This document shows, piece after piece, positions 6,367 through 13,993 of a DNA stretch of 18,433 nt. Below the pieces are notes generated by a model. It was not told where the DNA came from, made no database searches, and saw only the letters and a program-made list of their open reading frames with translations. A program made the position numbers and the translations under genes. Each line of letters opens with the position of its first letter. Position 1 is the first letter of the stretch. Source of the stretch: Anaerolineaceae bacterium (GTDB lineage Bacteria; Chloroflexota; Anaerolineae; Anaerolineales; Anaerolineaceae); assembly GCA_011620465.1 (NCBI GenBank), contig WOZC01000077.1:1-18433 (forward strand), read 5' to 3'.

Positions 6367-7819
6367 CGACTGGCTCCTCTTGGGTTTGTGTTTTTTCAGA
6401 GTCAGTTTCTATCAACCTGGCTTTATTCAGCACGTCGTCGATGGTTCCGACCATGTAAAACGCCTGCTCAGGTAAGTCATCGTACTTACCATTTAATATT
6501 TCTTTAAATCCCCGAATGGTCTCATTAATCGAAACGAAAGCACCCGGTCTGCTTGAATAAGCCTCAGCCACAATAAATGGTTGAGACAAAAAGCGCTGAA
6601 TACGACGAGCGCGGATGACAGTCTTTTGGTCAGACAAGGAGAGTTCTTCCATGCCCAATATTGCAATCAGATCCTGCAATTCGTCATAGCGTGCCAGTGT
6701 TGCCCGTACTTGCATAGCCACTTCGTAATGCTGTTTTCCGACCAACTCGGGTGTCAGCAAGTTAGATGTACTCTGCAAGGGGTCGATAGCTGGGTAAAGT
6801 CCCATAGAGACCTGCCGTCTTGAAAGGACCGTCGTCGCGTCTAAATGAGAAAAGGTTGCCGCGACAGCCGGGTCAGTCACATCATCAGCGGGGATGTACA
6901 CCGCCTGGACAGAGGTGATGCTGCCATTGCTGGTGGAGGTAATCCGTTCCTGCAGCAAGCCCATTTCCGATTCGAGTGTCGGCTGGTATCCCATTTCACT
7001 TGGTAAGCGGCCCAATAACGCGGAGACTTCAGAGCCAGCCTGGATAAATCGATAGATATTGTCAATGAAAATCAGAACTGGACGGTTTTCTTCATCCCGG
7101 AAGTATTCTGCCATGGTCAGTGCAGTAAACGGCGCTCGAAGCCGGGCGCCAGGAGGTTCGTTCATTTGTCCAAAGGTCAGAATGGATGAATTGATCAACC
7201 CCGAAGCGTTCATATCTAGCCACATGTCGTTACCTTCACGGCTGCGTTCACCCACACCAGAAAAAACAACGATGCCGGAGCTTTTTGTAATTGTGTTATT
7301 CATCAACTCGAGCATCAAAACCGTCTTGCCGACGCCGGCACCGCCAAACAACCCTACCTTACCGCCCTTCGGATAAGGGGTCAACAGGTCGATCGCCTTG
7401 ATTCCGGTAACGATCATTTCTCGTGAAGCTACCTGCTCATTGATCGCCGGGGCTTTTTTGTGGATTGGTGAAACCTGTTCTACACTCAGCGGACCTTTGC
7501 CGTCAATTGGCTGACCAAGTACATTGAACAAGCGACCAAGCGTTTGTCGCCCGACAGGCACTTCGATCGGTTTTTCCAGGTCGATGACCGTCATCCCCCG
7601 CCTCAAGCCAGCCGTTGAACCCATGGCAATAGCACGTACAACCTTGGTGCCTACGTGTTCCTGGATCTCCAGGATCAGGTTTTCACCTGAGCGCCTTTTT
7701 ACAAGAAGAGCATTGTAGATAGAAGGAAGATTGCCTGATTCAAACTCAACATCAACAACGACTCCAACGAGCCGAATGATCCTACCGTGGTTTCTGTTCT
7801 CTTCCTGGATAAGCTCCAC
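6350..7819 (-). CDS. atpD: N-type ATPase beta subunit (catalytic)
   Basis: Catalytic subunit that makes or hydrolyses ATP. The 489 residues hold the N-terminal barrel, the P-loop GGAGVGKT (about 158-165), GVGERSREGNDMW with the catalytic glutamate, the Walker B line LIFIDNIYRF (most family members have IFRF) and the ALLGRLPSEMGYQPTL region. First gene of the operon. The start is GTG at 7819: the frame has a stop not far upstream and no ATG, and only a weak AAGGTG lies ahead, so initiation may be inefficient. The promoter at 7876-7904 gives a leader of about 50 nt. A 19-codon frame beginning ATG at 7841 overlaps the start in another register. Confidence 0.97.
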   Translation of the reverse strand: MELIQEENRNHGRIIRLVGVVVDVEFESGNLPSIYNALLVKRRSGENLILEIQEHVGTKVVRAIAMGSTAGLRRGMTVIDLEKPIEVPVGRQTLGRLFNVLGQPIDGKGPLSVEQVSPIHKKAPAINEQVASREMIVTGIKAIDLLTPYPKGGKVGLFGGAGVGKTVLMLELMNNTITKSSGIVVFSGVGERSREGNDMWLDMNASGLINSSILTFGQMNEPPGARLRAPFTALTMAEYFRDEENRPVLIFIDNIYRFIQAGSEVSALLGRLPSEMGYQPTLESEMGLLQERITSTSNGSITSVQAVYIPADDVTDPAVAATFSHLDATTVLSRRQVSMGLYPAIDPLQSTSNLLTPELVGKQHYEVAMQVRATLARYDELQDLIAILGMEELSLSDQKTVIRARRIQRFLSQPFIVAEAYSSRPGAFVSINETIRGFKEILNGKYDDLPEQAFYMVGTIDDVLNKARLIETDSEKTQTQEEPVDGLVG

Positions 7820-7875
7820 TATGCTGCTTACACCTTTTCATTGATATTGGCTGCAACGAAGGCAGACCTTGTGTA

Positions 7876-7904
7876 TTTATAACAGATAAGCCATTTGATG
7901 TCAA
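7876..7904 (-). promoter_or_regulatory. Sigma70-type promoter of the ATPase operon
   Basis: On the minus strand a perfect TTGACA (7904-7899) and TATAAA (7881-7876) are 17 nt apart. Transcription would start near 7869, about 50 nt before the atpD GTG. No other comparable promoter was noticed inside the operon, where genes overlap or abut, so all ten genes are probably one transcript. Confidence 0.85.
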
Positions 7905-7936
7905 AAACATTAATTAAGGTAAACATTAATTAAGGT
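7905..7936. repeat. Perfect 16-bp tandem duplication next to the -35 box
   Basis: AAACATTAATTAAGGT occurs twice without a gap (7905-7920 and 7921-7936), directly abutting the -35 hexamer of the ATPase promoter. Each copy contains the palindrome TTAATTAA. The position (about -36 to -67) and AT content suit an UP element or a pair of regulator sites on the same helix region. It is also between divergent genes and might affect trpS. Confidence 0.7.
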
Positions 7937-7971
7937 TAAGAACTCCGTAACCGGACTTTTCATCCCTGCCT

Positions 7972-8012
7972 CTCTTATCATTCATTCTCTTATCATTCAC
8001 TCTTATCATTCA
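7972..8012. repeat. Three copies of CTCTTATCATTCA upstream of trpS
   Basis: Perfect 13-mers lie at 7972-7984, 7987-7999 and 8000-8012, with 15- and 13-bp steps. They end about 24 bp before the trpS -10 box. They may be an iterated protein-binding site or a simple slipped-strand expansion. Confidence 0.65.
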
Positions 8013-8036
8013 TGGCCCAACCATCTACGAATGACT

Positions 8037-8042
8037 TATAAT
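8037..8042 (+). promoter_or_regulatory. Likely -10 box of trpS
   Basis: A consensus TATAAT lies 31 nt before the trpS ATG, with AGGAG as ribosome-binding site in between. No good -35 hexamer is found at 16-18 nt spacing (GCCCAA is present), which could mean dependence on an activator bound at the upstream 13-mers. Confidence 0.5.
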
Positions 8043-8073
8043 TCATATTCACGAATACCGTAGGAGTAGCAAG

Positions 8074-9066
8074 ATGAAAATATCGTTAACTGGCATTAAG
8101 CCGACCGGGAATATCCATATCGGCAACTATTTCGGCGCAATCAAACCCGCCCTGGCTTTGACCGAAAAATACTTCGGGGTCTACTTTGTAGCCGACCTGC
8201 ACGCGCTCAACAGCAATCCAGACCGAGCCGAACTGCAGCAGCTCATCTACGAAGTTGCCGCTTCCTGGATGGCTTTTGGGTTGGATACCGAAAAAGCGAT
8301 TTTCTTTCGCCAGTCAGATATTCATGAGATCCCCGAACTGACTACGATCCTCTCTGCTGTCACCCCCAAGGGATTAATGAACCGCGCCCATGCTTATAAG
8401 GCCATATTGGATAAGAATGCCGAATTGGGTCGTGACCCGGACGATGGCGTCAACATGGGTCTCTACACCTACCCCATCCTGATGGCTGCTGATATCCTCC
8501 TTTATGATTCCGATGTTGTCCCGGTTGGGCTCGATCAGAAACAGCACGTCGAGATCGCTCGTGACATCGCTGAAAACTTGAACCGAATTTATGGAAAAAC
8601 GCTCAAAGTGCCGGAAGGCTTGTTTGCCGATGATATCAAGGACATTCCAGGCATTGACGGGCGAAAAATGAGCAAGAGTTACGGCAACACCCTTCCCGTT
8701 TTTGCCTCGGAAAAAACCCTGCGAAAACAGGTCATGCGCATCGTCACCGACAGCACCCCACCAGAAGATCCCAAAAATCCGGACACTGACAATCTCTTCC
8801 AGATCTTCAAATTCTTTGGCACACCTGAAAGAGTCGAAGAAGTTCGCCAGCTTTATCTCCACGGCGGGCTGGCTTATGGTGATCTTAAGCAGGAGCTCTT
8901 TGAAACGATGCTGACCACTTTCCAACCTATCCGTGAGCGTTTCGATTATCTCATGGAGAACAAATCCGAAATTGACGCTCTGCTTGCCAAAGGCGCGGAG
9001 CGAGCCCGCGAACTCGGACGCCCGGTGCTTGCAAAAGTACGGAGAGCTGTTGGGTTAGACAAATAA
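8074..9066 (+). CDS. trpS: Tryptophanyl-tRNA synthetase
   Basis: Charges tRNA-Trp with tryptophan using ATP. The 330 residues are the normal length of the bacterial class Ic enzyme. The N-terminal TGIKPTGNIHIGNYFGA contains the HIGH-type signature (HIGN at 15-18). KMSKS follows at about 197-201 in GRKMSKSYGN, and the region GLYTYPILMAADILLYDSD with VPVGLDQKQHVE is the substrate-binding core typical of TrpS. The C-terminal helices end in RRAVGLDK. AGGAG precedes the ATG. The stop overlaps the start of the following transporter gene by one base (TAATG), so the two are probably co-transcribed. Confidence 0.97.
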   Translation: MKISLTGIKPTGNIHIGNYFGAIKPALALTEKYFGVYFVADLHALNSNPDRAELQQLIYEVAASWMAFGLDTEKAIFFRQSDIHEIPELTTILSAVTPKGLMNRAHAYKAILDKNAELGRDPDDGVNMGLYTYPILMAADILLYDSDVVPVGLDQKQHVEIARDIAENLNRIYGKTLKVPEGLFADDIKDIPGIDGRKMSKSYGNTLPVFASEKTLRKQVMRIVTDSTPPEDPKNPDTDNLFQIFKFFGTPERVEEVRQLYLHGGLAYGDLKQELFETMLTTFQPIRERFDYLMENKSEIDALLAKGAERARELGRPVLAKVRRAVGLDK

Positions 9067-9992
9067 TGGCTTCAAATCAGCTTGAATCAACCAAAATAAT
9101 TATGGACCAGGGGCAACGGTCAAAACTGAGCGCTCGTTCCATCAATCTCGCCTTGGTGGCAAATATCTTGCTTGCAATTCTCAAGACGACCGTTGGTATT
9201 TTCGCTAATTCTTCCGCCTTGCTGGCTGATGGTATCAATTCCACCTCCGATGTGGTTTACAATACCGCAGTAGTTATCTTTATCCGCGCCTCCCGAAAAC
9301 CAGCGGATGAAGACCATCCATACGGGCACAGCCAATTTGAAAGTATTGGTGCGCTTGTCATCGCCGCATTTATTATTACCGCTGCCTTTACGATTTTCTG
9401 GAATTCCGTCCAGACAATGTTTGATTACCTGCAAGGGAGTGAGATACCTGGCATAAACTCTCTTGCTGTCTATGTGGCATTATTTACCATTCTGCTAAAA
9501 GGTCTCCTCTTTCTCTATACCCGCACAGTCGGTAAGAAAACCAACAACCCAACTGTGATTGCCCTTTCACTGGATCATCGCAACGACATCTTTTCAGCAG
9601 CAGCAGTTGTTGCGGGTACCCTGGCAGCTCAATTTGGTTATCACTGGGCAGATCCTCTGGCTGGAGCGATCGTAGCAGTCTTCTTCCTGATGTCTGGCAT
9701 TGAGATACTGCGTGATTCAACCGACATTCTCATGGATACAGTACCCGGGCAGTCTTTGGATAAAGAGATACGTTCATTGCTCGAGGATGTGAAAGGCTTG
9801 GAAGGTATTGAACAAATCCAGGCGCACAGGTTTGGTCAGTATTTGGTCATCAATTTAACAATCTATGTTTGTGGTGACATCAGTGTGCGTGATGGACACG
9901 AAGTCGCGGAAGAAGTAGAGCGAAGGCTGAAAAAGGAGATCGACTTTCTCCAGGCAGTCCACGTCCACTATCATCCAAAACCCGGTTCCTGA
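9066..9992 (+). CDS. Cation diffusion facilitator, probably a Mn2+ exporter
   Basis: A 308-residue CDF transporter that expels divalent metal in exchange for protons. It has six membrane helices (first about 25-47) and a cytoplasmic C-terminal domain (about 215-308) with HVHYHPKPGS at the end. The membrane metal site is read as Asn58 and Asp62 in helix 2 (DGINSTSD) and Asp170 and Asp174 in helix 5 (DHRND). HPYGH (84-88) is the usual loop motif. Zn2+ exporters typically use a site containing histidine; an N-D-D-D site is typical of the Mn2+ branch (MntE-like), so manganese is the favoured substrate by inference. It overlaps trpS by 1 nt. A second ATG at 9102 is a possible alternative start, but neither has a strong ribosome-binding site. 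Confidence 0.88.
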   Translation: MASNQLESTKIIMDQGQRSKLSARSINLALVANILLAILKTTVGIFANSSALLADGINSTSDVVYNTAVVIFIRASRKPADEDHPYGHSQFESIGALVIAAFIITAAFTIFWNSVQTMFDYLQGSEIPGINSLAVYVALFTILLKGLLFLYTRTVGKKTNNPTVIALSLDHRNDIFSAAAVVAGTLAAQFGYHWADPLAGAIVAVFFLMSGIEILRDSTDILMDTVPGQSLDKEIRSLLEDVKGLEGIEQIQAHRFGQYLVINLTIYVCGDISVRDGHEVAEEVERRLKKEIDFLQAVHVHYHPKPGS

Positions 9993-10061
9993 GAGCAAGG
10001 TTTCAAATCGCTCCCAGATTTTGGTATTATTTGGCAACGAAACGCAAAAAAGGAGAGTGAA

Positions 10062-11228
10062 ATGAACAATTTTCAATTCTACAATCCCACCAGGATTATT
10101 TTTGGTGCTGGCAGCATCGAGAAACTTAAGAAGCTGGTTCCACGCAAAGCTCGAATTCTGATGCTTTATGGCGGCGGTTCAATTAAGAAAAATGGTGTCT
10201 ACATGCAGGTTGCCGATGCCCTCCGCAAACATGAGCTCTTTGAATTTGGTGGGATCGAACCAAACCCGGATTATGCCACCCTGATGAAAGCGATTAAATC
10301 GGTCAAGAAGAACAATATTGATTTCCTCCTGGCAGTTGGCGGCGGCTCTGTGATCGATGGTACTAAATTCATCTCTGTTGCTTCTCTTTACCAGGGTCAA
10401 GACCCCTGGGACATCGTATCTCAAGGTCTTGCTTCAGGCATCAAAAAAGCCCTGCCATTCGGAGTTGTGCTCACCTTGCCCGCCACAGGCAGCGAGATGA
10501 ACCACAACAGCGTCATTTCCAACCGTGATAAGGGGCAAAAACTCTCTTTTGGAAGTGAAATTATCTTTCCAAAGTTTTCCATTCTTGATCCCAAGGTTAC
10601 TTACTCCTTACCGAAAGAGCAAATCCGAAACGGGCTGGTGGATGCCTATGTGCACATCCTGGAACAATACCTGACTTACCCGGTTGACGCTGTGGTGCAG
10701 GATAGGCAGGCTGAAGCCTTATTGCTGACCATTCACGAAATAGCTCAACGAACATTGCAAACCGACCCACCGGATTATGGCGCCCGTGCGAACTATATGT
10801 GGGTATGTAGCAACGCCCTCAACTATTTGATTGGCGTTGGGGTTCCGCAGGATTGGGCGACGCACGGTATCGGTCATGCCTTGACTGCTCTTTACGGGCT
10901 GGCACACGCTGAATCACTGGCGGTGACCCTGCCCTGGTTGCTCTGGTACAAACGGGAGCAAAAACAAGAGAAATTGCTGCAATATGGCTATCGAGTGCTC
11001 GATCAGAAAATGCAGAAGTATTCAGAACGTATTGATCGCACCATTGAAGCGCTGGCTGCCTTCTTCCACAGCCTGGGGATGCCTACCACGCTGACCTCCT
11101 ATGGTCTCGACCCGGATCAGGTAGCCGACGAGGTCCAAACCAAGCTGGAAGCTGAAAACTTCGCGAGAGGTGAATACCGCGATGTTACCGCAGCAGATGC
11201 CGCAGCAATCTTGCGCATGAGCCGCTAA
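10062..11228 (+). CDS. yqhD: NADP-dependent iron-type alcohol dehydrogenase / aldehyde reductase, YqhD family
   Basis: Reduces short-chain aldehydes to alcohols with NADPH; in E. coli YqhD removes reactive aldehydes and in anaerobes relatives act as butanol dehydrogenases. The 388 residues follow E. coli YqhD closely throughout: MNNF start, YGGGS (36-40), LAVGGGSVIDGTKFI (nucleotide binding), LTLPATGSE, GVPQDWATH. The metal ligands are Asp194, His198, His268 and His282. Gly-Gly-Gly-Ser at 37-40 marks the NADPH-binding type. An AAGGAGAG ribosome-binding site precedes the ATG. It lies 69 nt after the transporter gene and is followed by a terminator, so it may be transcribed alone. Confidence 0.95.
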   Translation: MNNFQFYNPTRIIFGAGSIEKLKKLVPRKARILMLYGGGSIKKNGVYMQVADALRKHELFEFGGIEPNPDYATLMKAIKSVKKNNIDFLLAVGGGSVIDGTKFISVASLYQGQDPWDIVSQGLASGIKKALPFGVVLTLPATGSEMNHNSVISNRDKGQKLSFGSEIIFPKFSILDPKVTYSLPKEQIRNGLVDAYVHILEQYLTYPVDAVVQDRQAEALLLTIHEIAQRTLQTDPPDYGARANYMWVCSNALNYLIGVGVPQDWATHGIGHALTALYGLAHAESLAVTLPWLLWYKREQKQEKLLQYGYRVLDQKMQKYSERIDRTIEALAAFFHSLGMPTTLTSYGLDPDQVADEVQTKLEAENFARGEYRDVTAADAAAILRMSR

Positions 11229-11258
11229 AAGTGATCGAGGTTTGTGATTTGATTTTTA

Positions 11259-11287
11259 GGAACGGTAAATAAGCCGTCCCGGTTTTT
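11259..11287 (+). terminator. Intrinsic terminator after yqhD
   Basis: A 7-bp stem with one mismatch, GGAACGG/CCGTCCC, and an 8-nt loop, followed by GGTTTTTC, begins 30 nt beyond the yqhD stop codon. Confidence 0.6.
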
Positions 11288-11405
11288 CATTATTTATTGT
11301 GTCACGAGCGAGCATGGAAAGTGACTCTCGGGATGAAAAGAGGCCTCCCTTGACCCTCTCCCTACGTCCAAGAGACGGGCTGGAAGGGGTTTAACCTCAG
11401 CGCAT

Positions 11406-11429
11406 AAAAAGTTGCGAAGCAATCTTTTT
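11406..11429. terminator. Bidirectional terminator between converging genes
   Basis: AAAAAGTTGC pairs with GCAA-CTTTTT through a single bulged T, around a GAA loop. Both strands show the A-stem-T arrangement of a two-way terminator. It separates yqhD (plus) from the DUF1801 gene (minus), which converge here. The rest of the 254-nt gap shows nothing recognisable. Confidence 0.5.
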
Positions 11430-11482
11430 GGAAACGAACCTAATTTTCGTTGAGTTTGGCTAAATACCCATCCACACGCTGT

Positions 11483-11950
11483 TTATTCGACCGCCTTCTT
11501 GATCAACTTTTTTACCTCAGCCGCGACCTTGCCATTCCATTCGGTCAGGGCGTAAGACGTCGGCCAAAAGACACCTTCATCCAGTTTTGCATCCGAACTG
11601 AATCCAAGCGTGGAATAACGCTCACCAAATCGTTTTGAAGCCTGGAAAAATGTGATGACCTTGCCGTCCTTGGTGTAAGCAGGAAAACCATACCAGGTCT
11701 TGAAACCCAGCTGGGGGAAATTCTCCTTGATCAATTCATGCAAACTGGAGGCAATTATTTTATCGTCTGCCTCCATTTCATTGATTTTTCCGAGGACCGC
11801 CTGCTCGCCGTCTGTCTTGTTTTTCAGGGTTTTTTCGCGCTTGATTTCTTTGGAGCGCTCTTTCATCGCAGCCTTCTCAGCATCCGAGAAACCTTCGCTG
11901 GCTTCCTGGTTTTTTTGTTTTTTTTCGTCTTCACGGACTTGTTGTGCCAT
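11483..11950 (-). CDS. DUF1801 (YdhG-like) domain protein
   Basis: A 155-residue cytoplasmic protein. The N-terminal third (about 1-50) is very rich in Lys and Glu (REDEKKQKNQ, DAEKAAMKERSKEIKREK), likely helical. The DUF1801 fold (about 48-150) contains LHELIKENFPQLGFKTWYGF, then PAYTKDGKVITFFQASKRF and TLGFSSDAKLDEG. Members include the B. subtilis iron chaperone frataxin-like protein, but this subgroup with the charged head and the ATLGF-like pattern has no proven function. It is probably transcribed alone, from a promoter near 12005-12034, and ends at the converging terminator. Confidence 0.85.
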   Translation of the reverse strand: MAQQVREDEKKQKNQEASEGFSDAEKAAMKERSKEIKREKTLKNKTDGEQAVLGKINEMEADDKIIASSLHELIKENFPQLGFKTWYGFPAYTKDGKVITFFQASKRFGERYSTLGFSSDAKLDEGVFWPTSYALTEWNGKVAAEVKKLIKKAVE

Positions 11951-12004
11951 ATTAACGCTTTCTTCTTATTTCAGAAATTACTAAAGTAATCACGATTCTG
12001 ATAC

Positions 12005-12034
12005 TTAATATGGGTATTTTCAAGTATTTGTAAA
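12005..12034 (-). promoter_or_regulatory. Possible promoter of the DUF1801 gene
   Basis: On the minus strand TTTACA (12034-12029) and TATTAA (12010-12005) are 18 nt apart, 55 nt before the ATG. The match is fair, and the surroundings are AT-rich, so chance similarity is possible. Confidence 0.4.
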
Positions 12035-12087
12035 GTATTTATCCGAAGACAAGTTTTCAAATGGCTGAGGATTGCTCTTTTCGATAA

Positions 12088-12957
12088 TTATCGATGCCGA
12101 AACAAATTCATCAACAAAGACAGGGCGAGTTTTGCCAACATCAAGAGGTAAAAAATACAGTTTAATAAGAAAAAGGTTTTTTTGGCAAAGTGTTTACGAT
12201 AATACAGAAAGTAGGATCGGTGCCATTCGAAAATGCTCTTTACTGGCTCTGCTTTTGAGCCGCCTTCACCACCGTAATGAATGATGCTGCTAAGGGGTAC
12301 ATACATCACCTTCCAACCCTTATCACGGGCTCGCTTGCAATAATCACTGTCTTCCTGGTAAGCAAAGAATTGCTCATCAAAATCCCCAACCTGTTGCCAG
12401 GTTTCTCTTCTGATGAACATACAGGAACCAGAAACAGCCTTTACTTCTGCTACCTCGTCTTCCGGCAGCCAGGTTTGCAGGTAGCCATTCAACACCTTGG
12501 ATTTGGGAAACAATTTGCCAAGCTTGAAAAAATATCCGATTACTTCTACCGGGGTTGCTTCTCCTCTTCTGGATTGTCTCTGAAAACTACCGTCCTTGTT
12601 AAGCACTTTGGGGATACTGACCCCTACTTCCGGGTTGGCCTTCAGATACTGGATTTGCGGGTTGAAGCAATCTTCCATCAACAGTGTATCAGGGTTGAGC
12701 AGAAGCAGAAATTCGCCTTTTGCCAGGCGCAGCATCTGGTTATTTGGCTTGCTGAAGCCGAGGTTTTCCTCATTCAGAATCACCTGAACTTCAGGAAATT
12801 CCTCCCGCAACATTGCTAAGGTGCCATCGTCGGACCCATTGTCAGCCACGAGGATCTCGTATTCACCTTTGGGCGGGTATTGCCGTATCGATTTGAGGCA
12901 CTCCCGCAAAAAATCACAGGAGTTCAATGTAAGGATGCAAATTGAGAGTTCAGTCAT
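12088..12957 (-). CDS. Family 2 glycosyltransferase (rhamnosyltransferase-like)
   Basis: Transfers a sugar from a nucleotide-sugar to a surface glycan acceptor. The 289 residues form a GT-A domain: SICILTLNS (strand 1), VADNGSDDGT with Asp39, and LLLLNPDTLL, in which NPD replaces the DxD metal motif as in WbbL-type rhamnosyltransferases. AVSGSCMFIRRE and YQEDSDYCKRA form the acceptor region with the catalytic ED. One hydrophobic segment (about 262-283) near the C-terminus suggests membrane attachment. The start at 12957 was chosen because an AGAGGGG ribosome-binding site precedes it and a longer frame would run into the gene upstream. It lies 22 nt after the YihY/BrkB gene, so the two are likely co-transcribed. 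The sugar cannot be inferred. Confidence 0.92.
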   Translation of the reverse strand: MTELSICILTLNSCDFLRECLKSIRQYPPKGEYEILVADNGSDDGTLAMLREEFPEVQVILNEENLGFSKPNNQMLRLAKGEFLLLLNPDTLLMEDCFNPQIQYLKANPEVGVSIPKVLNKDGSFQRQSRRGEATPVEVIGYFFKLGKLFPKSKVLNGYLQTWLPEDEVAEVKAVSGSCMFIRRETWQQVGDFDEQFFAYQEDSDYCKRARDKGWKVMYVPLSSIIHYGGEGGSKAEPVKSIFEWHRSYFLYYRKHFAKKTFFLLNCIFYLLMLAKLALSLLMNLFRHR

Positions 12958-12979
12958 TAGTTGTCCCCTCTTTCTCAGC

Positions 12980-13951
12980 CTATGCAAGATTCCCAGGCTC
13001 TGTATTGGCTGCCTTAATCGCCAAGGAATGATCATTAATGGCATTAGTCAGGTGCGCTCCGAGGAAAACGATGTACCCGCTCAGGTACATCCAGGTCATA
13101 AAAGCGATGATCGAGGAAAGCGAGCCATAGACTGGCTCAAAGTTCGTAAAACCAGTAGCCAATGCCCACGAAAGAGCCCGGGTAGCCAATTCCCACAACC
13201 CTGCCGCAACCAGGGCACCGATCAATCGTGCTCTGAAGAGGATTGATTTATTGCGGGGGATCCATGTATAGAGGGTAAAAAATAGTAACAGTTTGATCAC
13301 TAATGGGATGACCCATCTCAACCATTCATACAGGCGAGTATTTACGAAAGAAATCCCGTTAAATTGGAGATTTTCGATTGCAAATATGTTCTGGATGGCA
13401 TCGATCGCGATTGAACCTAAAAAGAGCACCACGATCACAAGGATGATCAATAGAGCCATTGCCCGGCTCTGGATGAAGCCAGGGTTGCGTCCTTTAAGGA
13501 AAGCACGGTTGATATTGACGATGAGCTTGTCAAAGACATTACTGGCTGACCAAAGCAAACCAATGATTGCCACCACAGTAAATGCCCCTCGCTGTTCCAA
13601 AAGTCCGCTGATCATATTATTGATAAAGCTTGCTGATACTGGAATAAATTCCCGGATTACCTCGATCAGTTTATCCTGTACAACTGCCTGTTCAAGGAAG
13701 GTCGATGCAATAGATACTGCTGCCAGCAAGATAGGAAAAATGGAGAACAGCGAGTAGTAAGATAAGCTCGCAGCCGCCTCGGGTCCGCGCATCATAGAAA
13801 AGTTGCTGTAGGTATGGCGGAGGATGCCCAGCGTTCCACCAGTGAGTTTGTTCCCCTTGTAGTAAACCTTCTCCAGGAACTCACGGACAACATTGATCCG
13901 ACGCACAGCTTTCGCCAGGAACTTCTTTGCCCCTTCCTTCAATTTTTGCAT
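12980..13951 (-). CDS. YihY/BrkB family inner-membrane protein
   Basis: A 323-residue protein with about six membrane helices. The family core begins near residue 55 with GPEAAASLSYYSLFSIFPIL and ends with PVYGSLSSIIAFMTWMYLSG then YIVFLGAHL, the strongest family signature. IPRNKSILFRARLIGALVAA precedes the fifth helix. Once misnamed RNase BN, these proteins are now treated as membrane proteins of uncertain, possibly transport, function. The basic N-terminus (1-50) precedes the usual domain. A TATAAT ends only 6 nt before the ATG, so the mRNA might be leaderless. It is followed 22 nt later by the glycosyltransferase and preceded by a glucan hydrolase 42 nt away. Confidence 0.92.
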   Translation of the reverse strand: MQKLKEGAKKFLAKAVRRINVVREFLEKVYYKGNKLTGGTLGILRHTYSNFSMMRGPEAAASLSYYSLFSIFPILLAAVSIASTFLEQAVVQDKLIEVIREFIPVSASFINNMISGLLEQRGAFTVVAIIGLLWSASNVFDKLIVNINRAFLKGRNPGFIQSRAMALLIILVIVVLFLGSIAIDAIQNIFAIENLQFNGISFVNTRLYEWLRWVIPLVIKLLLFFTLYTWIPRNKSILFRARLIGALVAAGLWELATRALSWALATGFTNFEPVYGSLSSIIAFMTWMYLSGYIVFLGAHLTNAINDHSLAIKAANTEPGNLA

Positions 13952-13957
13952 AAATTG

Positions 13958-13963
13958 ATTATA
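13958..13963 (-). promoter_or_regulatory. TATAAT directly before the BrkB start codon
   Basis: A consensus -10 box on the minus strand ends 6 nt before ATG 13951. No convincing -35 is found at normal spacing. If real, transcription would begin at or near the A of the start codon, giving a leaderless mRNA. No ribosome-binding site is seen, which fits but does not prove this. Confidence 0.4.
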
Positions 13964-13993
13964 AGCGAATCGAAGATGGAAAAATTATCTACG

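Noticed and set aside
8013..8073. T-box or tryptophan attenuator leader before trpS
   Set aside because: Only about 25 nt lie between the likely transcription start and the ATG, too short for a T-box, and no antiterminator or Trp-codon leader peptide is seen.
8374..8925. Minus-strand open frame of 183 codons inside trpS
   Set aside because: It is the reverse complement of a fully conserved TrpS region and no independent coding evidence is seen.
11291..11405. GC-rich stretch between yqhD and the DUF1801 gene considered as an RNA gene or repeat element
   Set aside because: No cloverleaf or stable long stem was found, and no second copy is visible in the window.
12077..12092. Palindrome TCGATAATTATCGA at the end of the glycosyltransferase gene as a terminator
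   Set aside because: It has no loop and no T-run, and overlaps the stop codon; probably chance in AT-rich sequence.
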